NCBI RefSeq assembly: GCF_003052515.2
Contig: NZ_QARE02000027.1
Location: 1 to 64,000 of the forward strand
Reading direction: 5' to 3'
Source: Pseudomonas sp. RIT409
Lineage (GTDB): Bacteria; Pseudomonadota; Gammaproteobacteria; Pseudomonadales; Pseudomonadaceae
DNA length: 64,000 nt
Part shown: in pieces, positions 15,596 through 23,352 of the stretch
Numbering within the stretch: the stretch's first letter is position 1
Layout: each line of letters starts with the position of its first letter
Notes under the pieces: generated by a model
Seen by the model: the letters and a program-made list of their open reading frames with translations, nothing else
Databases searched by the model: none
What the model was told of the DNA's origin: nothing
Program-made: the position numbers and the translations under genes

Positions 15596-16111
15596 TCAGA
15601 GGGCCTGCAATCGGAACATGGCAATCTTGTTGATCTCGGCCAGGGCGCAGGCGAACTCGGTGTCCACCGAGTTGTGAATGCGCGTCTCGAAGGCCGCGAG
15701 GATCTGGTGCCGGTTGCTGCCTTTCACCGCCATGATGAAGGGGAACTTGAACTTGGCCTTGTAGGCGTCGTTCAGCTCGGTGAAGCGTGCAAACTCTTCA
15801 GCCGTGCATTGGTGGATACCGGCGCCAGCCTGTTCTTGGGTGCTGGCTTCGGTCAGTTGGCCTTGCACGGCGGCTTTGCCGGCAAGATCCGGGTGAGCGT
15901 TGATCAGCGCCAGTTGCATTGCGTGATCAGCGCTCAACAGGATGTCGCTCATACGGGCGTGCAGGACGTCGATGTCATCGATGTCGTCGTCATGGCCCAG
16001 GTCATAGGCTTTTTCAGCGACCCAAGGCGAGTGCTCGTAGATGTCGGCGAAGGCTTCGACGAAAGCTTCGCGGCTCAGGGAAGAGGGCGTCAGGGTTTGA
16101 AAGCGGCTCAC
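15596..16111 (-). CDS. uraD: OHCU decarboxylase UraD
   Basis: A 171-residue 2-oxo-4-hydroxy-4-carboxy-5-ureidoimidazoline decarboxylase. The catalytic histidine is in NAHPDLAGKAA (about residue 67), and the GSNRHQILAAFETRIHN motif is intact. It converts OHCU made by the HIU hydrolase to S-allantoin. Its ATG overlaps the puuE stop by four bases (ATGA at 16108-16111), so the two are translationally coupled. Confidence 0.94.
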   Translation of the reverse strand: MSRFQTLTPSSLSREAFVEAFADIYEHSPWVAEKAYDLGHDDDIDDIDVLHARMSDILLSADHAMQLALINAHPDLAGKAAVQGQLTEASTQEQAGAGIHQCTAEEFARFTELNDAYKAKFKFPFIMAVKGSNRHQILAAFETRIHNSVDTEFACALAEINKIAMFRLQAL

Positions 16112-17046
16112 TTGGCGGCTCCCTTCACAGTGGGCTGGAACGGATGCACGTCATGCCAGTGGCGAGCGATCTCGACGCGGCGGGCGAACCACACCTGTTC
16201 GTGACCTTTGACGTACTCCAGGAAGCGTTGCAGCGAGGCCAGGCGGGCAGGGCGGCCAATCAGGCGGCAGTGCAGACCGATGGACAGCATCTTCGGCGCC
16301 TCGGCACCCTCGGCGTAAAGCACGTCGAACGCGTCTTTGAGGTAGTCGAAGAAGTCGTCGCCCTTGTTGAAGCCTTGCACTTGAGTGAAGCGCATGTCGT
16401 TGGTGTCCAGGGTGTACGGGATCACCAGATGGGGTTTGCCGGTTGGGCTGTTCGGCTCCCAGTACGGCAGGTCGTCGTCGTAGGTGTCGCTGTCATAGAG
16501 GAAGCCTCCTTCCTCCATCACCAGGCGTCGGGTGTTGGGGCCCGTGCGGCCGGTGTACCAGCCCAGCGGGCGCTCGCCGGTCAGCTCGGTGAGGATGCGG
16601 ATCGCTTCAAGGATGTGCTCGCGCTCTTGCGCCTCGTCCATGTATTGGTAATCGATCCAGCGATAGCCGTGGCTGCAAATCTCGTGACCGGCCTCAACCA
16701 TCGCGCGGATCACGTCCGGGTGACGCTGGGCGGCCATGGCCACGGCGAAGATGGTCAGCGGAATATCGAATTGCTTGAACAGCTTGAGGATGCGCCACAC
16801 GCCCGCACGGCTGCCGTACTCGTACAGCGACTCCATGCTCATGTTGCGTTGGCCTTGCAGCGGTTGCGCCGCGACCATCTCTGACAGGAAGGCTTCAGAT
16901 TCCTTGTCACCGTGCAGAATGTTGCGCTCGCCGCCTTCTTCGTAGTTGAGTACGAACGACAGCGCGACACGGGCGTTGCCTGGCCAGTGTGGGTGGGGCG
17001 GGTTACGGCCGTAACCGATCAGGTCGCGTGGATAGTCGGCGCTCAC
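16108..17046 (-). CDS. puuE: Allantoinase PuuE (polysaccharide-deacetylase fold)
   Basis: A 312-residue metal-independent-type allantoinase of the PuuE group, which has the NodB/polysaccharide deacetylase fold instead of the amidohydrolase fold. MSADYPRDLIGYGRNPPHP is the typical start, followed by NYEEGGERN, AGHEICSHGYRWIDYQ and SIGLHCRLIGRPAR. It opens the hydantoin ring of S-allantoin to give allantoate. It is the first gene of the minus-strand urate run; a TTGTATACAA palindrome lies 77 nt upstream of its start. Confidence 0.95.
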   Translation of the reverse strand: MSADYPRDLIGYGRNPPHPHWPGNARVALSFVLNYEEGGERNILHGDKESEAFLSEMVAAQPLQGQRNMSMESLYEYGSRAGVWRILKLFKQFDIPLTIFAVAMAAQRHPDVIRAMVEAGHEICSHGYRWIDYQYMDEAQEREHILEAIRILTELTGERPLGWYTGRTGPNTRRLVMEEGGFLYDSDTYDDDLPYWEPNSPTGKPHLVIPYTLDTNDMRFTQVQGFNKGDDFFDYLKDAFDVLYAEGAEAPKMLSIGLHCRLIGRPARLASLQRFLEYVKGHEQVWFARRVEIARHWHDVHPFQPTVKGAAK

Positions 17047-17122
17047 TGCAATCTTCCTTATCTACGTGTTGTCTGTGGCGGCGGTCGATGGAAAGGGCAG
17101 GACCGCCGCGGCGATGGGTAGA

Positions 17123-17132
17123 TTGTATACAA
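17123..17132. promoter_or_regulatory. TTGTATACAA palindrome, candidate GntR site for puuE
   Basis: A perfect 10-bp palindrome upstream of puuE. The identical sequence is at 19555 upstream of azgA, and near-identical ones lie at 17307 and 19659. Such TNGTNTACNA sites are typical for FadR/FCD-type GntR regulators, and one is encoded at 19787. Confidence 0.6.
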
Positions 17133-17196
17133 CCTTATTCGCAATTTGTAATGCTGTTTTTTCATCTTTTCGACTGCCATGCCCGCTGCAAGAAAC

Positions 17197-17217
17197 TTGC
17201 CTGAATGGTCAGGAACT
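17197..17217 (+). promoter_or_regulatory. Shared purine motif, copy 1 (puuE/uraH region)
   Basis: TTGCCTGAATGGTCAGGAACT is identical at 19 of 21 positions to 19514-19534 in the azgA/gntR gap. Its core CCTGA-N4-TCAGG is a palindrome. It is distinct from the TTGTNTACAA sites and only partly resembles the RutR box. No other gene is seen in the 17047-17425 gap. Confidence 0.5.
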
Positions 17218-17306
17218 GTCCAAAAACCTCAATACTTTCCGAAACGCCCGAGGGCTCGACGTTTTGCGCGCGCGGTCGATGATTCAGGGGTATGGCTAGC
17301 ATTTAA

Positions 17307-17316
17307 TTGTGTACAA
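17307..17316. promoter_or_regulatory. TTGTGTACAA palindrome, candidate GntR site for the HIU hydrolase gene
   Basis: The site is inside ATTGTGTACAAT (17306-17317) and lies 110 nt upstream of the HIU hydrolase start. It is the second of four such sites in the purine region. Confidence 0.6.
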
Positions 17317-17425
17317 TCTGCGCTTAAAGTGTCTTAATCAACCATCGTCTGCACTGTCGTGTCCCTCAAAAGGCACCGAAACAGTGCGCATTCCACCTGA
17401 AATCCAAGTGAGGCCACGACACGCC

Positions 17426-17779
17426 ATGGGAAGACTGACCACACATGTTCTGGATGCCGCGCACGGCTGTCCAGGCAGCGATCTCCACATCGTCCTTTAT
17501 CGGGTCGAGGGCGAACGTCTGGAAAAACTGACGCAGACGCGTACTAACGGCGATGGTCGTTGCGACGCACCGCTTTTGCAGGGCGACGACTACCGGACAG
17601 GGGTCTATCAGCTTCAGTTCAGCGCTGGGGACTATTACCGCGCCAAGGGTGTCACGCTGGGTGTTCAGGCATTCCTCGACGTGGTCGTGCTGCGTTTCGG
17701 TATCGACGCCAACCAGGATCACTACCACGTCCCCTTGTTGATTTCGCCCTACAGCTATTCCACCTACCGCGGCAGCTAG
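17426..17779 (+). CDS. uraH: 5-hydroxyisourate hydrolase (transthyretin-like)
   Basis: A 117-residue HIU hydrolase. The diagnostic N-terminal GRLTTHVLDAAHGCPG carries the active-site histidine, TRTNGDGRCDAPLL the arginine, and the C-terminus ends SPYSYSTYRGS as in all family members. It hydrolyses the 5-hydroxyisourate made by PuuD to OHCU. The ATG at 17426 gives the family start; upstream in-frame starts would overlap the operator. It is transcribed away from puuE and ends with a terminator at 17831. Confidence 0.95.
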   Translation: MGRLTTHVLDAAHGCPGSDLHIVLYRVEGERLEKLTQTRTNGDGRCDAPLLQGDDYRTGVYQLQFSAGDYYRAKGVTLGVQAFLDVVVLRFGIDANQDHYHVPLLISPYSYSTYRGS

Positions 17780-17830
17780 CCGCGACGGCTCGAGGTTTAC
17801 CTGCGCCATCGCTTTGCCCCTGTTCCTCTT

Positions 17831-17857
17831 GCCCGCCCCACACAGCGGGCTTTTTTT
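17831..17857 (+). terminator. Terminator after the HIU hydrolase gene
   Basis: GCCCGC-CCCACACA-GCGGGC is followed by TTTTTTT. The remainder of the 17780-18070 gap holds no recognisable gene. Confidence 0.85.
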
Positions 17858-18070
17858 CGCCTTCGCGTGCTGCATCCGGGGGAGGAAGGGGTCGGGGTCA
17901 TTGGCAGGGGCTCGTGAGGAGCATATCTGACCACGCTGATCGGCGAGGCCCGGGTAGCCAGTTAGTTCGATGCGGGCACACAATGGCGGGTGCCGCGGCT
18001 GGCGGACGATTGCTGAAGGGCGCGCCTCTGCGCGCCCGACTAGCCCCCCGCGACCGAGGCATCATCCCGA

Positions 18071-19432
18071 TCAGAGAAACACGAACTTGGCGATGAAAAT
18101 GGCGCACAGCGCCCACAAGCTGACGGAGATTTCCTTGTGGCGTCCTGTTCCTGCTTTCAGCACGACGTAAGTGATGAAGCCCAACGCGATGCCGTCAGCC
18201 ACCGAAAATGTCAACGGCATCATGATTGCGGTGACGATGGCCGGGATGGCATCGGTGGCTTCGTCCCACTCGATGTGCGCCATGCCGCCCATCATCAGCA
18301 TCGCCACGTAGATGAGCGCGCCGGCAGTGGCATAGGCGGGGATCATGCCCGCCAGGGGCGCGAAGAACATGGCCGCGACGAACAGGACGCCAACGGTGAC
18401 CGCGGTGAGACCGGTGCGCCCCCCCGCGGCGACGCCCGATGCGCTCTCCACATAACTGGTGACCGGCGGAACCCCCACCATCGCCCCGGCGACGCTCGAG
18501 GCGCTGTCGGCCTTCAGAGCCCGCGACAGGTTTTCGATGCGGCCGTCGTCGTTCACCAGCCCCGCGCGTTGCGCGACACCCATCAAGGTGCCAGCGGTGT
18601 CGAACATGTGCACGAACAAGAAGGCCAACACCACGCTGATCATGCTGACGTTGAACACGCCTGCGATGTCCATGGCCATCCAGGTCGGCGCCAGGCTCGG
18701 CGGTGCGGAAAAAATCCCGTTGTAATGCACCAGGCCCAGGCCCCAGCCTGCGAGGGTCACGGTGATGATGCTGATCAGGATTGCACCGAATACCCGGTGG
18801 TAGCTGAGCACCGCAATCATCAAAAAGCACACCGCCGCCAAGAGCGGCCCGGGTTCGCGCAGTGAACCCAGTTTGATCAGCGTGGCCGGGCTGTCCACCA
18901 CGATGCCAGCGGTTTTCAGCCCGATCAGACCGAGGAATAGCCCGACCCCGGCGCCCATGGCGAAACGCAAGCTCACCGGAATGCTGTTGAGCAGCCACTC
19001 GCGAATGCGTGAAAGGGTCAGGATCATGAAGATCACGCCCGAGATGAACACTGCGCCCAAGGCTGTTTGCCAGCTGTAGCCCATGGTGCCGACCACGGTG
19101 TAGGTGAAGAAAGCGTTCAGACCCATGCCCGGTGCCAGGCCGACCGGCCAGTTCGCGTACAGCCCCATCAGCAGGCAACCCAGTGCCGCGGCGATGCAGG
19201 TCGCGACGAACGCCGCCCCGTGATCGATGCCGGCGTCCGCCATGATGTTGGGGTTGACGAAGATGATGTAAGCCATGGTGATGAATGTCGTCAGGCCAGC
19301 CAGCAGCTCGGTCCGGACGCTCGTACCATGCAGGCTGAGCTTGAAGAGGCGTTCCAGCAGGCCAATGCGTGGATGGCTGCGTGGGTGTGGGGGAGCATCC
19401 AGCGGCGTGGTTTCGGTTTTGCGACTTTCCAC
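18071..19432 (-). CDS. AzgA family adenine/guanine/hypoxanthine permease
   Basis: A 453-residue proton-coupled purine transporter of the AzgA group within NCS2-fold permeases. The family start ERLFKLSLHGTSVRTE is followed by AGLTTFITMAYIIFVNP, the APGMGLNAFFTY segment and VPPVTSYVESASGVAAGGRTG. It should bring hypoxanthine, guanine or adenine into the cell. The GTG at 19432 is chosen because GAGGA lies seven nt upstream and the N-terminus then has family length; an ATG at 19489 is possible. Divergent from the GntR gene, with a TTGTATACAA site 123 nt upstream. Confidence 0.9.
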   Translation of the reverse strand: MESRKTETTPLDAPPHPRSHPRIGLLERLFKLSLHGTSVRTELLAGLTTFITMAYIIFVNPNIMADAGIDHGAAFVATCIAAALGCLLMGLYANWPVGLAPGMGLNAFFTYTVVGTMGYSWQTALGAVFISGVIFMILTLSRIREWLLNSIPVSLRFAMGAGVGLFLGLIGLKTAGIVVDSPATLIKLGSLREPGPLLAAVCFLMIAVLSYHRVFGAILISIITVTLAGWGLGLVHYNGIFSAPPSLAPTWMAMDIAGVFNVSMISVVLAFLFVHMFDTAGTLMGVAQRAGLVNDDGRIENLSRALKADSASSVAGAMVGVPPVTSYVESASGVAAGGRTGLTAVTVGVLFVAAMFFAPLAGMIPAYATAGALIYVAMLMMGGMAHIEWDEATDAIPAIVTAIMMPLTFSVADGIALGFITYVVLKAGTGRHKEISVSLWALCAIFIAKFVFL

Positions 19433-19513
19433 AGTGAAATCCTCGGACGTTTTTGTTGTTTTTTTCAGAGCCGGTAACTGCTCTCTCAAGCGGGTCGATC
19501 TGGCAGCCGTTTG

Positions 19514-19534
19514 TTGACTGAAAGGTCAGGAACT
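19514..19534 (+). promoter_or_regulatory. Shared purine motif, copy 2 (azgA/gntR region)
   Basis: TTGACTGAAAGGTCAGGAACT, 19 of 21 positions identical to 17197-17217. The left half TTGACTG-N2-AGGTCAG also resembles the RutR box at 10 of 14 positions. Its location upstream of azgA parallels that of copy 1 upstream of puuE. Confidence 0.5.
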
Positions 19535-19554
19535 TGCACCCGCGGATTATGCGG

Positions 19555-19564
19555 TTGTATACAA
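19555..19564. promoter_or_regulatory. TTGTATACAA palindrome, candidate GntR site for azgA
   Basis: A perfect palindrome identical to the site at 17123, 123 nt upstream of the azgA start. Confidence 0.6.
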
Positions 19565-19658
19565 AAAATGCAAATAATGTTTTTAAACCCGTGGCGATGT
19601 TTTCCAGGATTGTGTGCATAACGGGTGGTTGCGCGGAAAAGTGTTCAGACGGTGCGCA

Positions 19659-19668
19659 CTGTGTACAA
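19659..19668. promoter_or_regulatory. CTGTGTACAA site, candidate autoregulatory GntR operator
   Basis: One mismatch from TTGTGTACAA, located 119 nt upstream of the GntR gene. It completes the pattern of one site per promoter in the two divergent gaps. Confidence 0.5.
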
Positions 19669-19786
19669 TGCGCCATTATCTACACGATGAATTCACGGCG
19701 ATCCCTGCCAGGCGTAGGCCTCGGGCCGCCGATCATCAGCCGTCACGGCCACGGCCCCGAGCCGGATCCAGATCTCACGAGTGCCC

Positions 19787-20551
19787 ATGAACGATCAGTT
19801 GCAACCCCTCAAGAAGCAGCCTCGTGCCGCCAAGGCAGGCCGCAGCGGTACCCAGGACGACATCGTCTACGCCCACATTTTCGAGGCGATCCTCGAGCAA
19901 CGCCTGGCCCCGGGTACCAAGCTGAGCGAAGAGGCACTGGGCGAGATTTTCGGCGTGAGCCGCACCATCATCCGGCGTGCGCTGTCGCGGCTGGCCCATG
20001 AAGGCGTCGTGCTGCTGCGGCCGAACCGGGGTGCGGTGGTCGCCAGCCCCAGCGTCGAAGAGGCGCGGCAGGTGTTTTTCGCCCGTCGGATGGTCGAAAA
20101 GGCAATCACCGAACTGGCGGTGGAGCATGCGACAGCCGAGCAGCTCAATGAACTGCGCAAGATGGTCAGCGATGAGCGCGACAGTTTTTCGCGAGGCGAC
20201 CGGGGCGCCGGGATTCGCTTGTCCGGCGAGTTTCACCTGAAATTGGCAGAGGCGGCGAAGAACGCGCCGTTGATCAGCTTTCAGCGCAGCCTGGTGTCGC
20301 AGACCTCGCTGATCATCGCCCAGTACGAGAGCGGCAACCGATCCCACTGTTCCTATGACGAACACACGCAGTTGATCGACGCCATCGAGGCGCGGGACGT
20401 GGGGTTGGCGGTCAATCTGATGATGCACCACATGGATCACATCGACAGCAAGCTCAACCTGGACGAGGACAGTGCATCGGACGATCTGCACGCGGTGTTC
20501 TCGCACCTGATGCTGCCCCGGAAAAAGCCGGGTCGTAGCACGACGATCTGA
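19787..20551 (+). CDS. GntR family regulator (FCD domain), probable purine regulator
   Basis: A 254-residue GntR/FadR-type regulator. The winged HTH (about residues 25-90) contains LSEEALGEIFGVSRTIIRRA and GVVLLRPNRGAVV; the helical FCD ligand domain follows with metal-binding-type histidines (FHLKLAEAA, SYDEHTQLIDAIEARD, MMHHMDHID). It is divergent from azgA and next to the whole urate pathway, so it is the best candidate to bind the four TTGTNTACAA palindromes here. The effector, probably a purine or pathway intermediate, is not visible. The ATG at 19787 is used; a GTG six nt upstream is also possible. Confidence 0.88.
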   Translation: MNDQLQPLKKQPRAAKAGRSGTQDDIVYAHIFEAILEQRLAPGTKLSEEALGEIFGVSRTIIRRALSRLAHEGVVLLRPNRGAVVASPSVEEARQVFFARRMVEKAITELAVEHATAEQLNELRKMVSDERDSFSRGDRGAGIRLSGEFHLKLAEAAKNAPLISFQRSLVSQTSLIIAQYESGNRSHCSYDEHTQLIDAIEARDVGLAVNLMMHHMDHIDSKLNLDEDSASDDLHAVFSHLMLPRKKPGRSTTI

Positions 20552-20620
20552 TCGCCATCGGATCGTCACGTGTCGCTCAGGCAACACACCCTCAACACTT
20601 TGCCCGCCTTTGACCCAGCA

Positions 20621-20649
20621 AAACAGGCCGTTTTCAGGCCTGTTTCCTG
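20621..20649 (+). terminator. Terminator after the GntR gene
   Basis: AAACAGGCC-GTTTTCA-GGCCTGTTT is a perfect 9-bp stem that ends in T residues and TCC. It separates the purine regulon from the FAD protein. Confidence 0.7.
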
Positions 20650-20761
20650 CCTTGCATCCTTCGTACCGGAACGGGCCGACCAACGTCCTGTTTGAATCCA
20701 CAGGCACCCTCTCCATAATCGGGGCGTGCGCGCCGTTGTGGCGAAGAAAAGGCGAACGACA

Positions 20762-22180
20762 ATGACTTCAGAAAACAATCGACCCGACGCCGACGTTCTG
20801 ATCGTAGGCGGTGGCCTCAGCGGCACGCTGCTGGCGATGCAACTGCTGCGTCTTCCGGGGCAACGGCAGATCGTCATCGTTGAACCGAGGCCGGAGCTCG
20901 GGCGAGGCGAGGCGTACAGCGCCACCGAATTGGGGCACACCCTCAACGGCAACGCCGCGCGGATGGCGGTCGAACCGGACGATCCCGATGACCTGACTCG
21001 CTGGTTGAGCGATTTCATCGCCCGGGGCGGTTGGCCGGAGTCGGACGAGCAACATGTGCCCGTCGCCGAACTGTTTCCGCCACGGGGCATTTTTGGCGGC
21101 TACGTTCAGCAACGTCTGGCCGAAGCCCAGGCCGTGGGCGCGCAATATGGGTCGACGGTCGAGCATGTGCGCGCCGAAGCCACGGACCTGCAGTGCGATG
21201 CAGCGGGCGTGCAGGTTTCGCTGGCCGACGGCCGGCTGCTGAACGGGCGGTCTGGGGTGCTGGCGACCGGCATGTTTGCGGCGGCGCGCACACCTCAGCG
21301 CGATGGCGGTGCGCTGAACGCGGCGGCCGTCGACCCCTGGGACGTCGTGGCCATGCGAGCGCTCGACCCTCACGCAAGGGTGCTGATCATTGGCTCCGGG
21401 CTGACCATGGTCGATGCGGTTGTTTCGCTGGAGACAGCCGGGCATCGAGGCCCCATCGACGTGTTTTCGCGTCATGGTCTGCTGCCCCATGTGCGCCGCC
21501 AACCACCAGCCTGGCCGGATTTTCTGGGAGCCGATCACGGCCTGCGCAGCCCTCGGCAACTGGTGCGGGCCCTGCGTCAGCAGTGCGCGCTGGCGATCGC
21601 GCAGGGCATCGATTGGCAGGCGCCTCTGGACACGGTTCGGGTGAATATCCCGCGTCTGTGGAGTCAGGCAACGGACCGTCAGCGGCGGCAATTCGTGCGC
21701 CATGTCCGGCCCTGGTGGGAAAGCCATCACCATCGCTCGCCACCGCCGAGCGCACAACTGTTGGACCGGCTTCTTCAACAAGGGCGCTTGAACGTTCATG
21801 CAGCGTGCTTGCAGCAGGTGCACGACAAGGCAGCGGGTCAGGTGCGGATCAGCGTGCGCTATCGGGGCGACGACCACGCGACTGAAATCAGCGGCGGCGC
21901 ATTGATCAACTCCAGCGGTATTCAATACGACTGGCGGCGGGTGGACAAACCGCTGCCGGTCAACCTGCTCAGGCGCGGGCTGATCCAGCCGGGGCCGCTG
22001 GCGCTGGGCATTGCGGCGGACGCCGGCGGCGCCGTGGTGGATGCGCAAGGGCAGGCGTCCTCGCGCCTGTTCGCCATGGGCCCGCCGTTGCGTGGCCTGT
22101 GGTGGGAGAGCACGGCGGTGACGGATGTGGCGTTACAGGCCAAGGCGTTGGCGGCGCGGTTGGTGGCCATCGACGGATGA
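20762..22180 (+). CDS. FAD/NAD(P)-binding protein, function unknown
   Basis: A 472-residue flavoprotein. The N-terminal Rossmann motif is VLIVGGGLSGTLLAMQLL, and the following region (GRGEAYSATELGHTLNGNAARM) has the pattern of the NAD_binding_9 family. A second nucleotide-binding stretch, VLIIGSGLTMVDAVVSLE (about residue 205), suggests NAD(P)H use. Members of this family include uncharacterised hydroxylase-like and reductase-like proteins, and the substrate cannot be inferred. The ATG at 20762 follows AAAGGCGA. It is not clearly in an operon; soxR is convergent 47 bp downstream. Confidence 0.8.
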   Translation: MTSENNRPDADVLIVGGGLSGTLLAMQLLRLPGQRQIVIVEPRPELGRGEAYSATELGHTLNGNAARMAVEPDDPDDLTRWLSDFIARGGWPESDEQHVPVAELFPPRGIFGGYVQQRLAEAQAVGAQYGSTVEHVRAEATDLQCDAAGVQVSLADGRLLNGRSGVLATGMFAAARTPQRDGGALNAAAVDPWDVVAMRALDPHARVLIIGSGLTMVDAVVSLETAGHRGPIDVFSRHGLLPHVRRQPPAWPDFLGADHGLRSPRQLVRALRQQCALAIAQGIDWQAPLDTVRVNIPRLWSQATDRQRRQFVRHVRPWWESHHHRSPPPSAQLLDRLLQQGRLNVHAACLQQVHDKAAGQVRISVRYRGDDHATEISGGALINSSGIQYDWRRVDKPLPVNLLRRGLIQPGPLALGIAADAGGAVVDAQGQASSRLFAMGPPLRGLWWESTAVTDVALQAKALAARLVAIDG

Positions 22181-22227
22181 CCGCGGGGGCCGATGCCGCC
22201 GCGGCGAGCATGTCGGCCCGCAGGGCT

Positions 22228-22689
22228 TCAGTCCTGATCCAGCAGGCGCGGGCCGGTGCCGCTTTCGCCGAGGCTGTCACCCGAGTTGCGCAGGGGGCAG
22301 GCCTCCATGGACAGGCAGCCGCAACCGATGCAGCCATCGAGTTGGTCGCGCAATGCCGTGAGGCGATTGATGCGCTCGTCCAGGTCGGCTTTCCAGCAGG
22401 CCGACAACCTGTTCCAGTCTTCGACTGTCGGCGCTCGGTCCTGAGGCAAGGTATCGAGCGCTGCCTGGATGGTCGCCAGCGGAATGCCCAGGCGCTGAGC
22501 CGTCTTGATCAGGGCCACCCGGCGAAGCACATCGCGGGGGTAGCGCCGCTGATTGCCTGCGTTGCGCTGGCTGGCGATCAGGCCTTTGGCTTCATAGAAG
22601 CGCAGGGCCGTGATGGCCACGCCGCTGCGGGCAGCCAATTGCCCCACAGTCAATTCCCGGGCCAAGTGCAATGATTCAGGGGTACGCAT
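22228..22689 (-). CDS. soxR: Redox-sensitive transcriptional activator SoxR
   Basis: A 153-residue MerR-family regulator. The N-terminal HTH (LTVGQLAARSGVAITALRFYE) is followed by a dimer helix and the [2Fe-2S] ligands CIGCGCLSMEAC (C-x2-C-x-C-x5-C), all four cysteines present. In pseudomonads SoxR responds to redox-active compounds such as phenazines and drives a few genes, including the monooxygenase next to it. It is divergent from that monooxygenase gene, and a near-consensus soxbox lies between them. The arrangement equals PA2273-PA2274 of P. aeruginosa. Confidence 0.95.
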   Translation of the reverse strand: MRTPESLHLARELTVGQLAARSGVAITALRFYEAKGLIASQRNAGNQRRYPRDVLRRVALIKTAQRLGIPLATIQAALDTLPQDRAPTVEDWNRLSACWKADLDERINRLTALRDQLDGCIGCGCLSMEACPLRNSGDSLGESGTGPRLLDQD

Positions 22690-22726
22690 GGGAGGTCTCG
22701 GTTCACTTGATCGATAGGCTAAGGGC

Positions 22727-22757
22727 TTGACCTCTAGTTAAGTGGAGGTTTTACCCT
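22727..22757 (+). promoter_or_regulatory. SoxR-controlled promoter with soxbox
   Basis: CCTCTAGTTAAGTGGAGG (22731-22748) is close to the soxbox CCTCAAGTTAACTTGAGG. It lies between TTGACC (22727-22732) and TACCCT (22752-22757), a 19-nt spacer as expected for MerR-type activation. The promoter faces the monooxygenase gene. Confidence 0.8.
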
Positions 22758-22864
22758 TGCTCGCCTCGGTCCGCAACAGGCAATGCGGCGCAAGAAACGT
22801 AGTGTCGACTAAGCGGGCCGACAGCATGCTGTTCAGCGTTTTCGTCCATCTGTGGAGAGCGTTC

Positions 22865-23200
22865 ATGACGTCACAACACCCCAACTTTCCTTTCAGTCAG
22901 TTCGTCGAATTCGTCGTCGATCCGCGCCACCAGGCCAATTTGGTAGTGGCCCTCCAGGAACGCTTCGAAGGGTTCACTCGGACCTATCCGGGTTTCATTC
23001 GCGCCAGTGTGCATGTCAGCGAAGATCGTCAGCGCGTGCTCAGCCATGTGCTGTGGCAGTCCAAGGAGGATTGTGAGGCGGCGGTGGCCAATTCGGAGCA
23101 GGGTGAGGGGGATGTCTGGGGGCTGATCCGTGCGTACGAGACCAAAGCCATCACCTTCAACGCGTATGAGCAAGTTGGCGAAATCGTCGGGCGGCGTTGA
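22865..23200 (+). CDS. Antibiotic biosynthesis monooxygenase-like protein, SoxR target
   Basis: A 111-residue dimeric alpha/beta-barrel (ABM/YgiN-like) protein. It has FVEFVVDPRHQANLVVALQE near the start and a YPGFIRASVHVSEDRQRVL segment typical of the family. Members oxidise quinols or related phenolics without cofactor, or act on redox-active metabolites. The ATG at 22865 follows GGAGAG; longer in-frame starts would lie within the soxbox promoter. It is divergent from soxR and equivalent to PA2274, known to be SoxR-induced in P. aeruginosa. Confidence 0.85.
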   Translation: MTSQHPNFPFSQFVEFVVDPRHQANLVVALQERFEGFTRTYPGFIRASVHVSEDRQRVLSHVLWQSKEDCEAAVANSEQGEGDVWGLIRAYETKAITFNAYEQVGEIVGRR

Positions 23201-23352
23201 AGCGCGAACGATGCCGGGCCGTGTCGCGCCGCAGACCTTGGCCGATGGCTTGCCGCAAGCCGGGGCACTGGCGTCGGAACTGTTTCGCAGCAATCGTCAC
23301 GCGTGGGTCTCGCACAGTCGCCGTGGCTGCGAGCGAGGCGAACCGTATCGCG

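Noticed and set aside
18195..19676. Minus-strand frame of 493 codons in another phase of azgA
   Set aside because: It is an alternate phase of the AzgA coding sequence with Arg/His/Gly-rich low-complexity translation.
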